NCBI RefSeq assembly: GCF_021130785.1
Contig: NC_060214.1
Span: 43,135,001 to 43,199,000, forward strand
Direction: 5' to 3'
DNA length: 64,000 bases
Origin: Homalodisca vitripennis
Taxonomy: Eukaryota; Arthropoda; Insecta; Hemiptera; Cicadellidae
Part shown: positions 25,515 through 37,103 of the stretch, piece after piece
Position numbering within the stretch: position 1 is the stretch's first letter
Layout: each line of letters starts with the position of its first letter
Made by a program: the position numbers and the translations under genes
The notes under the pieces: model-generated
Databases searched by the model: none
Told to the model about the DNA's origin: nothing
The model's input: the letters and a program-made list of their open reading frames with translations, nothing else

Positions 25515-26226
25515 CCTAAAAAAGTTACCGGCACCGGAAATAAGTTAGACCGAAAGTAATTTCAATGGCCGGAAGTATTCGTTTTTTGACCGAAGTATAT
25601 AGACTATTAAGACTAACCTGCGTTTAAGCTTCCTTGACGAGACTTGGCAAACGATTCTACAGCGCCGAAATACCTTACACCGGAAGTTAATCACAATCAG
25701 CAGCACTAACCGCTTTTTGACAAAAATAGAAATATCAGATCAACGTATGTGTTTAGTTTCATCATCGGGACAATAAGGCAAATGCTACTACGACGGATGA
25801 ACTTCTTATTCCTGAAGTAGTTTAGTAGAAATACGAGAATTTTGACTAAAGAAGACTTCACAGACCTATGTGTATATTTTGTTTATCAGTGCAACAACGC
25901 AATCACTATAAACGGATCCTAAATTACCTTCGGCCAAAAGTAAATAAAAATTACTTTTTGACCATAGTAGTATTTTCAGACCAACATATTTATTATACAT
26001 TTATTTAATTGGGGAAGTAATATAAAATACTAATGTGGCACTGAAAATAGATTTCAATAATTGGAGTGGTTAACTTTCACTGTAGAAAACATTTCAGACA
26101 AGCTTATTATATTTTCTTTATCGCAGCAACAATGCAAACAGTACTATGGCATTGAAATACCTTACAACGGAAGTAGATTAAAATTTCTGGCGGTTAAAAC
26201 GCTTTTTGACTGAAATAGGCTTCTCA

Positions 26227-26292
<66 letters not shown>

Positions 26293-26301
26293 ACACACAC
26301 A

Positions 26302-26363
<62 letters not shown>

Positions 26364-27235
26364 ATACATTTATATATATTGTTTCCCGGAATATAGTAGT
26401 GTTCGAAAAAGGAATTATAATAATTAAATTTATTAATCGAAATTTAATTTACACTAAACAGCTGTTGACACTTTTATCTAAAGTTCATAAAAGAAGCATT
26501 TTTTTTAATTTAATTTTAGAAAATATTAAGTTTGTAGTGCAAATCAGTTCAGTTAGCCGAGACAAAGTGACTGTCTAACGGTTACTATAGATTGAGCCAG
26601 TAACGAATTTAATCCGTCTGGAAATACTATTAAACTTGTAAAAACCCACCTTAACGAATACAGCTGTGATTGCTTGCATACTCTAACTGATTGGTTCTTG
26701 ATGCCTCAACCACTCCTTTTGCAGACTACATTACGAAATGCAACAAACTTCTATAACGCATAACCTATCATAAACGATTATTTTTAAATGATGCATTGCC
26801 TTAATAAGAAGTCCTTATACTGAAAGTATATGCTTTTGGTCTGAAGTAGGTTTCTCAGTTATACATGTTTACTATAAGTTTTTTATTGCGAAAAAAGGAA
26901 AACTTTACTATGTATGTATGTATGTGTATGTTAATTATCGGGACAACGTAGCAAACCCAACTATAGCATTGGAAACGTCATAGAGCGAAAGTAGATTACA
27001 AGAACCAGAAGTAGACGTTTCCGAGACTGACATATGTATAAATCAGGGCAATAAGGCTAACTCAAGTATGACAGTAAATGCATTACACCGAATTTAAACG
27101 GTCGGATGGAAGGATACTATTTTTCACTAAAATAACATTAACCTATGTGTTTACATATATTTTCTTTATCGGGATAATAAGACAAACTCTATTGGCCTGA
27201 AAATTTCTTAGACCGGAAGTCAACGGCAATGTTTC
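25515..27235. repeat. Degenerate tandem array, monomer about 110-140 bp
   Basis: A repeating order of elements is visible: ACCGGAAGT, about 20-30 bases, CTTTTTGACNNAAATAG, TTCTCAGAC, TATGTGT, TTTCTTTATCGGGACAA, AAGGCAAACT, CATTGAAATACCTTACA. TTTTGAC-type cores lie near 25575, 25715, 25849, 25958, 26207 and 27120. The array is interrupted between about 26370 and 26800. The same core occurs twice at 14.4-15.0 kb. The long minus frame 27143-27523 ends in this monomer and is not treated as a gene. Confidence 0.65.
26228..26359. repeat. (CA)n microsatellite, ~130 bp, lightly interrupted
   Basis: Starts exactly after GGCTTCTCAGAC of one monomer, where other monomers continue CTATGTGTAT. The Cys/Val-rich and Thr/His-rich frames across it are artefacts. 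Confidence 0.97.
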
Positions 27236-27539
27236 TGAGACTACAGTTCTTTTTACTTGTGTAGGCAAACTCAATTCAATGTCGATTCGACTCAGAAATG
27301 CACCTATGTGCAGAAAACGAGAGCTCACAACTTCTGATATGAAAACTCTTAAATATGAACACTGAAATACTATGTACTTGATATATACCTTACTTACGTT
27401 TGAAAAATATAGAGCTCCATTAATTTGGATTATTCGATTTTGGAAATTGTAACGTCTGTGTGAAGTCGTAAAGCTTGTTTTTATATAAATGAAAAAGATT
27501 ATATAGATGCAGTAGTCAATCACTTAAAATGTTTCCCGA

Positions 27540-28460
27540 CATCTCTATGTTGACTTGATCGAGTTTTGTGTTGATCCATGCATGCACGTGTTGTAATATA
27601 CAGTGATTTGCTTCATTATTACAATATACACTAGGAACTCTTAAAAATAATTGAGCGCATTTTAAAAAGAACCGTTGACGAATATAAACGATACAACGTT
27701 AAATCTTTATAAGTTATATAAATGAATTATGGAAAACGGCATATGCTCGTTCAGCAAAACCTACACGGTTGAATAATATTCTTTAAGTAATATTTTAAGT
27801 TAAATTTAAAATATAAAGTTAAAATTACATTTATATTTTTCATTTTGCAGCATTATTTTTAAATATCAATACTGTTTTAACAATCTTTTAAACAGTGTTA
27901 TAATCTCTAGCTGCTTACAAATGTCAGAGAAGGTGTTACAAGCATGGAATGTGATACACTGGAATGCAGAGCATTAACTACAGCATTTATTAGCACAAAA
28001 CCGTGCTGTAACATCGCGGCAAGGAACGGTATGCGAACACTTCGGCTTCTTTTACAAACTGGATAGATATAAAAACCTCCACACAATCCGCAGGCTTTCC
28101 AAATGTTTTAGAAGTATCGTTTGTGTATTATTTTCCTGTAACCGAGATAAAAGTTTTATTTTAATACTGTTGTTACAGTTGAGGTTTTTAATTGTAATTT
28201 ATTCTGAGCATGGGTTTTATTACAGGGCTAGGAAAAGTTTTCTTTGACTTAAGGATTTTTCAAATCAACCCTATCTTTAGATCAGAACTAGTCCTAAATC
28301 AATGTGATTTAGCAATTTATGTTATTGAACTGGTCAGACAATGCAGAGGTCTTCTCAAGAGGGGAAATGTCAGTAGGCTAAAGGAGAAGAATTCTTGGTT
28401 TAAATATTTTGAATACAATTATTAACATCCAAAAATTATTTAGTATATACCTCTATCATA
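27540..28460. other. Interval without a supported gene
   Basis: The plus frame 28210-28425 (71 codons) has no recognised motif. A slightly GC-richer patch lies at 27900-28090. Confidence 0.5.
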
Positions 28461-28465
28461 TATAC

Positions 28466-29300
28466 TGAATGAAATGAAAAATGCCTTTATTAAACAAGTG
28501 TCCTTTATTTGGGACATTAACCTAATTCAACCTCATGTCATATACAGTAACTTTATAATAAATGAATACAGAAATAAGTGACCTGTTAACATACTTATAC
28601 TTTATAATAAAATGGAAAAAATGCTTATTTCACATAAAATAATTCATGAACTTAAAAATATAACTATTAATTTAATATAAAGAAAAGAAGCTAACAATGT
28701 AAAAGAGAAAATAACAAGAACTATAACACATTCAACCGCTCCACACACACACTGTTTAAAATTACACACACACACCGTAAGCACCACCACCTTTGATACT
28801 TCTATCTACAGGGAGAGCGTTCCAAAAGTCTGAACAGTAAACGAATATATAGCAATCATGAATCAATTTAACTTGTAACTCAGGGATAAGGCAATTGGTG
28901 AGGTAAGAAAATGTCATGTGTAAAGAAAATTTTGGGCATCTAAGAACTGTATTGAAGCCTGAGAGAATTTTAAGAATAGAAATTATTTTATGGAAGATAC
29001 AATAATTTAGCTAGAAATGTTGAAAAGACTAAAGGCAAAATTTAAAAACTTCTATAAATGTATTATTTAGTTTTAGAAATAACATGTTTAATTTTCAGAT
29101 GCCAAAATTGATAACAGTGTTGTAACCGACATGGCTGCGCTTCCGTAATTCCATCTCTAGATAAAAAGCAAGGAACCTGAGATGATGGACATATATGAAT
29201 GAAGAAGTCCAAGAGCAAAGAGCCATCTTGTATCGTATAAACAAAGAATCCTTGTTTTTCTTGAAGTTGGCAAAGAACAATTTTTTTTTTTCACTCCAAA
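28466..29300 (-). mobile_element. 3' end of a non-LTR retrotransposon (LINE)
   Basis: On the minus strand, about 28865-28790 encodes SDFWNALPVDRSIKG. This matches the (L/F)WN-LP motif near the C-terminus of CR1/Jockey-type ORF2 proteins. An A+T-rich 3' UTR follows, with a tail AATAAAGGCATTTTTCATTT ending in CATTC at about 28466. The frame is broken upstream; no reverse transcriptase block is recognisable. The frame 29095-29280 (minus) may belong to it. It reads as a 5'-truncated dead copy. Confidence 0.6.
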
Positions 29301-30022
29301 AAATAAATAGTTTTCAGCCACGCTAATTTTAGTGGAGGTTAAAATGTGCTAATATTATAAGGGTACCAATTTAAAATGGTGCTATTTTTCCAGGTTACAT
29401 TTATTTTAGATTGACGAACGTAAAACCAACCGTGAGAGTAGAAAATAAACTTTACATCATTGATTCTCTTACTATTTATATGACAGTGGTAGTCACGTGA
29501 TTACGTAGGTTGTGTAATTGTACATAACAAATTGGCTAACACGTCATGTGTTATAGTAGACTCAGCCCAATCCGTCACTGAGCTGATTATTACTCTGATG
29601 GAGTTTATTTGACAGCACAATTTCCTTCCATTTTTAAGACGACATTGATGCAGATTTCATTTAAGCCCATTGAAAATGTTTCCATTGATCTAATGCAGTT
29701 GTTTTATACGAGATTTTGCCATCTCATCCCTTAATATCAAAAGGGATTCTCGAAAGATGTATTGAGTTGTTTTTGAAAAGTAATTAACAAAGCTCCAATA
29801 TCATTATTTTAGGAAGATTCTAACTATTAAAAGGTTCAATCATCAAAGCCCAAGTTTAGGAGTGAAATATAGTATACTCTGTTTCTCAGATCTAAAGGGT
29901 TTCGTTGTCAATTCAGGCGCGCCTTCAACCTCCAGAGAGACTCGACTAAAAATCAGTGCCCAAGCAATGAGATTTCAATAATAACGAACGTGTTAGGAAA
30001 TAAGACCTGAAATATAACGTGC

Positions 30023-30026
<4 letters not shown>

Positions 30027-30072
<46 letters not shown>
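30027..30072. repeat. (AT)n microsatellite at the SINE 3' end
   Basis: An uninterrupted AT run directly adjoining the SINE tail. Confidence 0.95.
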
Positions 30073-30078
<6 letters not shown>

Positions 30079-30200
30079 TCAATTGTATTAATGGCAATAG
30101 CCTGATTTAATTTAAATAAACAATGAATCACAAAAAGTACTCGCTTCGCCGGGAGTCGAACCCGGATCTCTCACTTGCCGGGTGAATGTGCTACCATTAC
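30072..30200 (-). mobile_element. tRNA-derived SINE
   Basis: On the minus strand, 30200-30131 reads like a tRNA from the D arm onward: TGGTAGCACA (A-box-like), an anticodon arm TTCAC/GTGAG with loop CCGGCAA, and GATCCGGGTTCGACTCCCGG (B box with a full T arm). The 5' acceptor strand is absent. The body then continues as non-tRNA sequence ending AGGCTATTGCCATTAATACA and ATTGAATAAATA, followed by (AT)n. The B box suits RNA polymerase III transcription. TA repeats also flank the head (30200-30213), so it probably inserted into TA-rich DNA. Confidence 0.78.
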
Positions 30201-30239
30201 TATATATATATATAAGTCCAAGCAAAATGAGACGTGGCA

Positions 30240-30555
30240 TCTGTAAAATAAATCCTACCAATAACGAATGCCTAAAGAATGAGATCTCGCAACAAATAAT
30301 AACTAGGGTTTTTAATGGTGAAGCTGCTCATAACAGCTAATCCTTAATAATTAATAATTGATTTCACAAACGATTCGTTAAAGGTATTGAAAAAATCTGT
30401 ACAATATGTACCCTAAAATGTATCACTATTCATTTGTTTCTAACCCGTCCAATAACAAAATGCCTAAATAATGAGATCTTGCAACTACTAATAACTTGGG
30501 GTAGTAATAGTAAAGATGTTCGTAACAGCTAATCCCTAATAATTCATATTTTTTG
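30240..30555. repeat. Two degenerate ~191-bp units (AATGAGATCT family)
   Basis: Units beginning near 30258 and 30449 share CCAATAAC, AATGCCTAAA, AATGAGATCT, TAATAACT, AACAGCTAATCC and TAATAATT, then an AAAGGTATTG and ACCCTAAAAT section. A third unit starts near 35748. Scattered AAATGAGACTTG motifs at 35585-35720 look related. Confidence 0.7.
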
Positions 30556-31873
30556 GAATGGATGACTACGAAGCGTCAATACCCTGACAAACTATCCATC
30601 TTCAGATCATAGGTCGTAAGTTTGAAGTAATACAAGATAGTTTGCCTACTGTAATTATACATTAGTAAACTTCTCATAGACTGTGATTATTTTGCTAACC
30701 TCACACGTTACATAACCGCCGTATAACATTAGTCACTCAAATTTCGTTACATAAATTGTTTTCTCAATGTAAAACTGAATAACGGATGGAATCAATTAAA
30801 ATCTTAATACGTTAAGATTATATGAATGTGTTTGAAATCCTAATGACACCAATCCAATTGCTAAGAAAACGTAACAACATTACATTTTTAGAACAATGAA
30901 TATACAAAATATCAATATTGAATGTATTAATTGTTTCTGTTTATTTAGAAGAACTCAATTTAAATTGATTATTGATTATAAATGTTCCTGTTATTATTAA
31001 ATGTATGCATAAGTATAATAAAATGTCCCAAGAATGTTAGCTGATTGAAGTTTCATTACGCTTTTAGCTTAGTTTGAGCACTCTCCGATCAAAGTGCTAA
31101 AACCTACTAATACGTGTACTTTCTCTGAAACAAGATTGACATGTTAGTGTAATGTGGCCATGTAAAATGTTATTTAGTAAAAACTAAATAAGAGTTTTTT
31201 TTATCATAAAACACATTTCTTTCACGAAATATTATTGCAATCCTTTCATTCAATATTGACTTTACCTCTAGTAAATGATCACTGCATCTTTTACGGGGGT
31301 TTACATGTACATCACGCTATTTTTTGAAACCGTTGCAGAGTTAAACATGTTACACAGTTCAGCAAAGTTGCTGTGAGTTACTAAGCGTAGTTTCCATGTT
31401 AACATTGTAACAGAGTCACTAACTATGTGTGTACTTGCTGGAAGACATGTAAAACGTGTACAGCCAACAGGGAATGGTCTGTTCTAGTTATAAAGGTAAG
31501 TGGTGATGTGACGTCATGAGCAATTTGCGTCATAGTTTACAGCAGTTTCAATAGAGAACATTTTATTTTTTAACAGCTTAAGTTGGGATTCATCAGACAA
31601 TCAGAAGAGGAAATGAACAGTACAATATTTGTCTAGACGTTGTTCTCCTAATTCTATTTTCTTTAATATCAAGTTTATCCAGGTTTCACTAAGAAACATC
31701 TCTTTAAGTTTTTCAAAAATTTAAATTCCGTGAAGTTCTTAGACTAAGAGCGAGGTCCTTCATTTTACAGACGGTTTTTGTTTATAGAAAAAAAAATTTA
31801 AGCGTATTTCTTTGGTCCATCGGAAACAAGTTCTGCAATATGAGATCCGGCACCATAGTCTTTAACCAGCTCG

Positions 31874-32017
31874 TCTGTTATCTGCCCTAGGTAATCACCG
31901 GTATTTACTCTGTACAAAACATTTTTATATATTTACACACCGCCATCTGTCATCTGCCTTAGGTAACCACCGGTATTTACTCTGTACAAAACATTTTTAT
32001 ATATTTACACACCGCCA
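31874..32017. repeat. 72-bp tandem repeat, 2 units (copy 1)
   Basis: Units start at 31874 and 31946, each with TCTGTYATCTGCC, CACCGGTATTTACTCTGTAC and TTTTTATATATTTACACACC. The equivalent place in copy 2 has three units. Confidence 0.92.
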
Positions 32018-32234
32018 TCTGTATCCTAATACAGTACTTGTTTCCCAAGGGATTCCATGTGGTCATAAAGCTATAGACGGGCTTGATATGTAGCGTAGGC
32101 TTCTAGTACAAAGTTTACAGTAAGTAGTGTCTCGTTACTGTAATACATTTAATCTTCTATATATTGACAACCCACCAATACAACAATATCGTTGATTTCC
32201 TGTATTATATTTACGGCAATGCTAGAATAAATAC

Positions 32235-34219
32235 ACGGCTTAAGCAGTTCCTCGGGCCTCTCGTGTTGAAGGTCTTTGTCTGGTTTTCTCTCATCCCAAA
32301 CTTACCCAAAAACGAATTAAGCATTAACTTTGCTAGAAAGATGACGAAGGTTAAAAATAAGTTGCGAAATAGATATTGTAAGTACAGATATATAGATGAC
32401 TGGGAGAGGTACAAAGAAATAAGAAACCGATTGAATAATATGATCAGAATGGCAAAAAAGAGATTTTTTTCTGATAAGCTATCCTCTTCAAAAAATCCAA
32501 AGGACTTCTGTACATGTCTTAAAGAAAAATGATATTGTACAAACAAGGGATTGCTCGAACATTCCACCTGAACTTAAAGCGCATGAGATCAATGAATACT
32601 TGGAGCTGACCCGAAGATTGATAAAAGCGTATGGGAATTTTTTGCAACCAATGGCCGAGAAGAAATTGGAGATAAATTTAAGTTTTACGCTCTCAGTAAA
32701 AGAGACGTTATTTCGGCAATGAATGAAATAAAATCTAAAGCTGTGGGCAGCGATGAAATTTCGATTGACATGATCAAGTCAGTGAGCCCCTACGCAGTCA
32801 AAGCCATTACACACCTGGTAATCGTTTCTCTGGTTGGCAGCGTCTTTCCAAAGTCATGGAAAACAAGTATTGTTCGGCCAATACCGAAAGGGCAAGCTGC
32901 TAATCATGTAGACCAGCTAAGGCCAATTCAATACTCCCAGTCATGTCTAAGATACTGGAAAAGATTGCCATTCGTCAAATAGACAGTTTTATGAAAACAT
33001 CGGATATTTTACCGAAGCTGCAATCGGGCTTCAGGCGCAATCATAGTACATGTACAGCCCTGACAAATCTTTTCAGTGATATGATTGACGCCAAAGACAT
33101 GGGTAAATATAACTCCATTGTTATGTTGGATTATTCTAAGGCCTTTGATTCAATGGACCATGAGATGCTTTTAGCGAAGATGAGCTATTATGGCTTTGAC
33201 TTGAGCGTAGTCAATTGGATAAGGTCATACTTAGACTCCAGCCTGCAGGTGACGCGTTTAGGGAGTGAAACGTCAACCCCGCTTGTGAAGTATCGAGGCA
33301 TTCCTCAAGGTAGTTGCCTAGGGCCTATTCTGTTCAATATGTACACAGTAGATATGCCAAGCTGTGTGCAAAATTGCACAGTTCATTTGTATGCTGACGA
33401 ATCGCAGCTGCACTTGTCTTATGAGCCATCGCAGATGGTGTCAGCCATTGATATGATCAATGTCGACCTTGAAAAAATATTGGGGTGGTCAATGGCAAAT
33501 GGGCTGAAACTAAACATAGGCAAGTGCACTGTGTTGCATACGGCGCCACACAACATTGTGCAGTCCCTCAGTGAAAGAGGAATGATGGTGAGGCTTGATG
33601 GCCAGAGTTTGGCTGTATTTGCTAGGGCGAGGACTCTTGGCGTTGTGCTAGACAGTGGCCTCACGTTCTCTGACCATGTCACGCATGCCTGTCAACGAGC
33701 ACTCGGTAGACTGAGGGGACTCTACAGATTCAGAGATCTTTTACCTGAGTCTGCGAAACTACGTATCATGCAGTCACTAGTCCTGTCCGTTTTCGCCTAC
33801 TGTTTCCCAGCCTACGGGAATAGCATTTCTGGAGAAGGCTGGGAACTTTTCAAAACTCTGCAATCCGTTTCATTTTTAATTTGAAACGATTTGAGCATGT
33901 CTCTCCTTACAGAGATGCCGCTGGGATGATGTCGGTAGAGACCGTCTGCAGGGTCATGACGTGCTGTATGGTCCACAAAGCTCTTGTTAATCAGGAGCCT
34001 CAGTACATTAGTGAGAAGCTCTCATTTCGGGATAAGGTCTCTCAGCGCAGAACCAGCCATGGGAATCTTCTTCACTTTCCCAAAGTTAGGCTGGAGTTGG
34101 GAAGGAGGAGCTTCTCTTACTTCGGCCCGAAATTGTACAATGACCTCCCACCAAACGTGAAACAATGTTCGATAGCTACATTTAAGAATAAGATGAGACA
34201 GAATTTGCTTAATGAATAG
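32235..34219 (+). pseudogene. LINE ORF2 relic: RT domain plus C-terminal region
   Basis: Frame pieces are about 32164-32532 (starting in host sequence; LINE-like DWERYKEIRNRLNNMIRMAK, NPKDF), then a -1 shift, 32719-32982 (KAVGSDEISIDMIK, PIPKG), 32943-33884 and 33881-34219. The third piece carries RT blocks in order: LQSGFRRNHST, MLDYSKAFDSMDH (motif A), RGIPQGSCLGPILF (motif B), HLYADESQLHL (motif C). LNIGKCTVLH and LGVVLDSGLTFSDHV follow. The fourth gives YFGPKLYNDLPPNVK and FKNKMRQNLL, the usual LINE C-terminal signature. At least three frameshifts are present, and motif C reads YADE where YADD is expected. It is inactive. Close to CR1/Jockey-superfamily elements; the exact clade needs a tree. 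Confidence 0.9.
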
Positions 34220-34372
34220 ATTTTCTTTATTAATTTGTATTTCATTTTCATTTATATGTTGTATGTGACGATAGTTGTTCTGAAAAGCAGTTGTTCTGTA
34301 TGTAACTGAGAAACGCTTGATGAAAATAAAGACAACATTATCATTATTATTATTATTATTAGAGAACGAAGG
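32235..34372 (+). mobile_element. 5'-truncated non-LTR retrotransposon, CR1/Jockey-like
   Basis: The limits come from comparison with copy 2 of the segmental duplication, where sequence matching 32234 continues directly into sequence matching 34373. The insert is about 2138 bp. It starts in the linker between endonuclease and reverse transcriptase, contains RT and the C-terminal domain, has a short 3' UTR (34220-34340) and ends in a (TCATT)/(ATT)n tail followed by AGAGAACGAAGG. The endonuclease domain is missing. I see no clear target-site duplication. Confidence 0.88.
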
Positions 34373-34445
34373 CCTACGTTTTTAAAATGTTTGGCAGATT
34401 GAGCTTTATTCCCTCATGTTAATAGTTTACCTGCATATATTTTTT

Positions 34446-35515
34446 TACTTCGTCTGAATGACACTATTATGGATAATCGGTTGCCTCTTCTTCTGTATTT
34501 ATTAATTTGTCATTAAGTATGTAAATAATCCACCTGTTTCGAAAGTGGGTACGTTGTACTCCCACAGCTCATACATTTCAACAACTTTTTAGCTTCTTTC
34601 AGCTGACTTCCGTATTTCATACATCTTCCATGTGCCAATCAGCGCCCTTATTGAGATCATCCCCTGAGAGAGCGTCCTGATGAGTCACTGTGTTGACATA
34701 AACGTTGTTGAGCTCTTCAACTCTTGCACAGCACAAATATTAACTTATCATTCATTCGAGCTGGAATCGGTGGGTGATAAAGATCTTTTAGAGGGAGCAT
34801 TTTGCACTTTAACAGAAATTCAACTTGCAGTCACATTTCTCTACACTTTCTCTACACCGAGAAGATAGGATGAGCTAGAGGATATTTTATATTTACAAAC
34901 GCATGGATAAAGGGAGCATACGTCCAAGTAGTGTATTTGCTCATCTTCTGTACAACTGTGATACGTCACGGCAAATCCGGATTTTCTCCGAAAAATGTGT
35001 CTCGTGGATTCAGTGGCAAGCTGTTATGAATCACCGATATTTCGAGACAAATAGTTTTAATATATTAAAATGATAAAATATGAACATATTTGTATTAACA
35101 AAAGAACATGCCACACTTTTGCTATTAGTGGATTACACGAAATTAGTAAACTTGCATATAATAAGACATGTTTTGTTCGTAAAAAAGACAGTTTATTGAA
35201 GTTTTTGTCTTTGAATAAGGTATTCTCAGGTGTCTTGACAATGTTTTCTTCTCTCTTTCTTTCTATTTTATAATTTTATAAGTTTTATTTTATAATTTTA
35301 AAACGTAGTAAATAAAGTTACAATAACGACTACTAATAAAGTATAAATTATAAATTTATTTAACTCGAAAGTTAATTCCTATTAAAACAAAAAAATACTG
35401 AAAAATATAACGCCACTGTTTAAACAGTTTCTGAGTTATAATTTTTCAAATAAAAATACTGACAGAGAGAGACGCAAAACGAAATCAAATATTTTTAGTG
35501 GAACTTGTTTTTTTA
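34446..35515. other. Unassigned sequence within duplication copy 1
   Basis: No counterpart in copy 2 and no recognisable gene. The plus frame 34680-34868 lies in a moderately GC-richer stretch but shows no motif. 35070-35273 is AT-rich and unassigned. Confidence 0.45.
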
Positions 35516-35849
35516 TTTTAGTTTAATTAATATCATCCCAAAAAAATCCCAATCTCATCCCATTCAAAAACAAATAATTAAGCAAAATGAGACTTGAAAA
35601 ACAAAGTATATGTAAACAGGGAATCCGGCCAAAACAAAATCTAAGCAGATGAGATTTTACAAATTACTAATATCTATACAATGAGACCTGGCAAAAGAAA
35701 CAAAATGAGACTTGAAAGTTATGTCTATAGAATTAAACCCGTCCAATAACAAAATGCCTAAATAATGAGATCTTGCAACTACTAATAACTTGGGGTATTA
35801 ATAGTAAAGATGTTCGTAACAGCTAATCCCTAATAATTCATATTTTTAT

Positions 35850-36705
35850 TTAAAAAACTTTATTTATTAAAGGTATTGTAAAATGTACGACATACAGTAT
35901 ACCCTAAAATTTATTTCTATTATTTTTTTCCAATGTACAGTGGTGGTGTGAGACGTGGCAAATAGGATATACCCCAAATCTCGGTTTAACTCGCAATATA
36001 CAATCCAGCGTTACCGTAACAGTTATAAAGGCTATAAAGGGGGTTATTTTAGCTTTACGGTTGGATGGAGGTAAAACATACTGTCTGATTCTCACACTGC
36101 TGATATCAATCTCACGGTTTATTATTTGGTTAGCTTCTAGGGATTTTTATTCATTTCAAACAGTATGAAGTGGTATCATTACTAGTATTATTTTATTTTC
36201 ATTTCAATAAAATAAATTCTTTATGTACTTTCACTCATGTTTATGATATATCAACTTCATATAATTAAACTAATAAATCTTAAATACCGAATGTTGTTAC
36301 AGAGGTTTTATAGTTGCAATGAAATCTATACAGTGTTTTTAAAATTTAATGCCAATGAAGGAATCTTGGAAATCATAAGAGATGCAGCAAAGATTAAAGG
36401 AAAGTTATGCCTAATAACAAGACCAATAAATCATTGTGGTTAAGTTAATTATTGTTGCGTCGTTCACTGGCTGCGCTAAATAACTAAGAAGTAGGTCAAA
36501 TATCATATGGATTGTGAATGAAAGTATAGTATAGCGAAGTGTTTGTGTGTTTACACACCTGCATAGTTGAAAGGCTTTAAAACTGTGTTTTGTAATATAA
36601 GTTTCGTAGTATAAAGCTCTGCATATGGCGGTAACCTGTAAACTTGACATGATCATCGATCAATGAACATAATCGAGCTAAACCATTATTTATTTAATCA
36701 TATCG
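35850..36705. other. ~855-bp block present only in duplication copy 2
   Basis: In copy 1 the matching sequence on either side is nearly joined (30550/30557). Part of the block (AAAGGTATTGTAAAATGTAC, ACCCTAAAATTTATT) resembles the tail of the ~191-bp units, so copy 1 may have suffered a deletion. No gene is supported in it. Confidence 0.5.
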
Positions 36706-37103
36706 AATGGATGACTACGAAGCGTCAATACCCTGACAAACTATCCATCTTCAGATCATAAGTTGTAGGTTTGAAGTAATACAAGATAGTTTGATACTCT
36801 AATTATAAATTAGTAAATTTCTCATAGACTGTGATTATTTAGCTAATCTCACACGTTACATAATCGCCGTATAACATTAGTCACGCAAATTTCGTTACAT
36901 AAATTGTTTTCTCAATGTAAAACTGAATAACGGATGGAATCAATTGAAATCTTTATACGTTAAGATTATATGAATGTGTTTGAAGTCCTAATGACACCAA
37001 TGCAATTGCTAAGAAAACTTAACAATATTAAATTTTTAGAATAATGAATATACAACATATCAATATTGAATGTAGTAATTGTTTCTGTTTATTTAAATTG
37101 ATT

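Larger units (their letters stand above)
30430..35560. repeat. Segmental duplication, copy 1
   Basis: Long, closely matching sequence shared in the same orientation with 35735-39660. Matched blocks: 30449-30550 with 35748-35847; 30557-30955 with 36706-37095; 30958-32234 with 38204-39554; 34373-34440 with about 39555-39622. It resumes weakly near 35520 (ATCATCCCAAAA against 39640). Copy 1 carries a LINE absent from copy 2. Confidence 0.85.

Noticed and set aside
26162..26427. Cys/Val-rich and Thr/His-rich open frames
   Set aside because: They are translations of the (CA)n microsatellite.
27143..27523. 126-codon minus-strand frame
   Set aside because: Its C-terminal part is the satellite monomer in translation and the rest has no motif; there is no independent sign of coding.
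30131..30200. Functional tRNA gene
   Set aside because: The T arm and anticodon arm are good, but the 5' acceptor strand is missing and the sequence runs into a non-tRNA body with a TA tail, so a SINE is the better call.
33419..33682. Minus-strand frame opposite the LINE reverse transcriptase
   Set aside because: Shadow of the RT frame; all recognisable motifs are on the plus strand.
32221..34385. Target-site duplication around the LINE
   Set aside because: AGAATAAATAC before and AGAGAACGAAGG after are only loosely alike; I could not call a true duplication.
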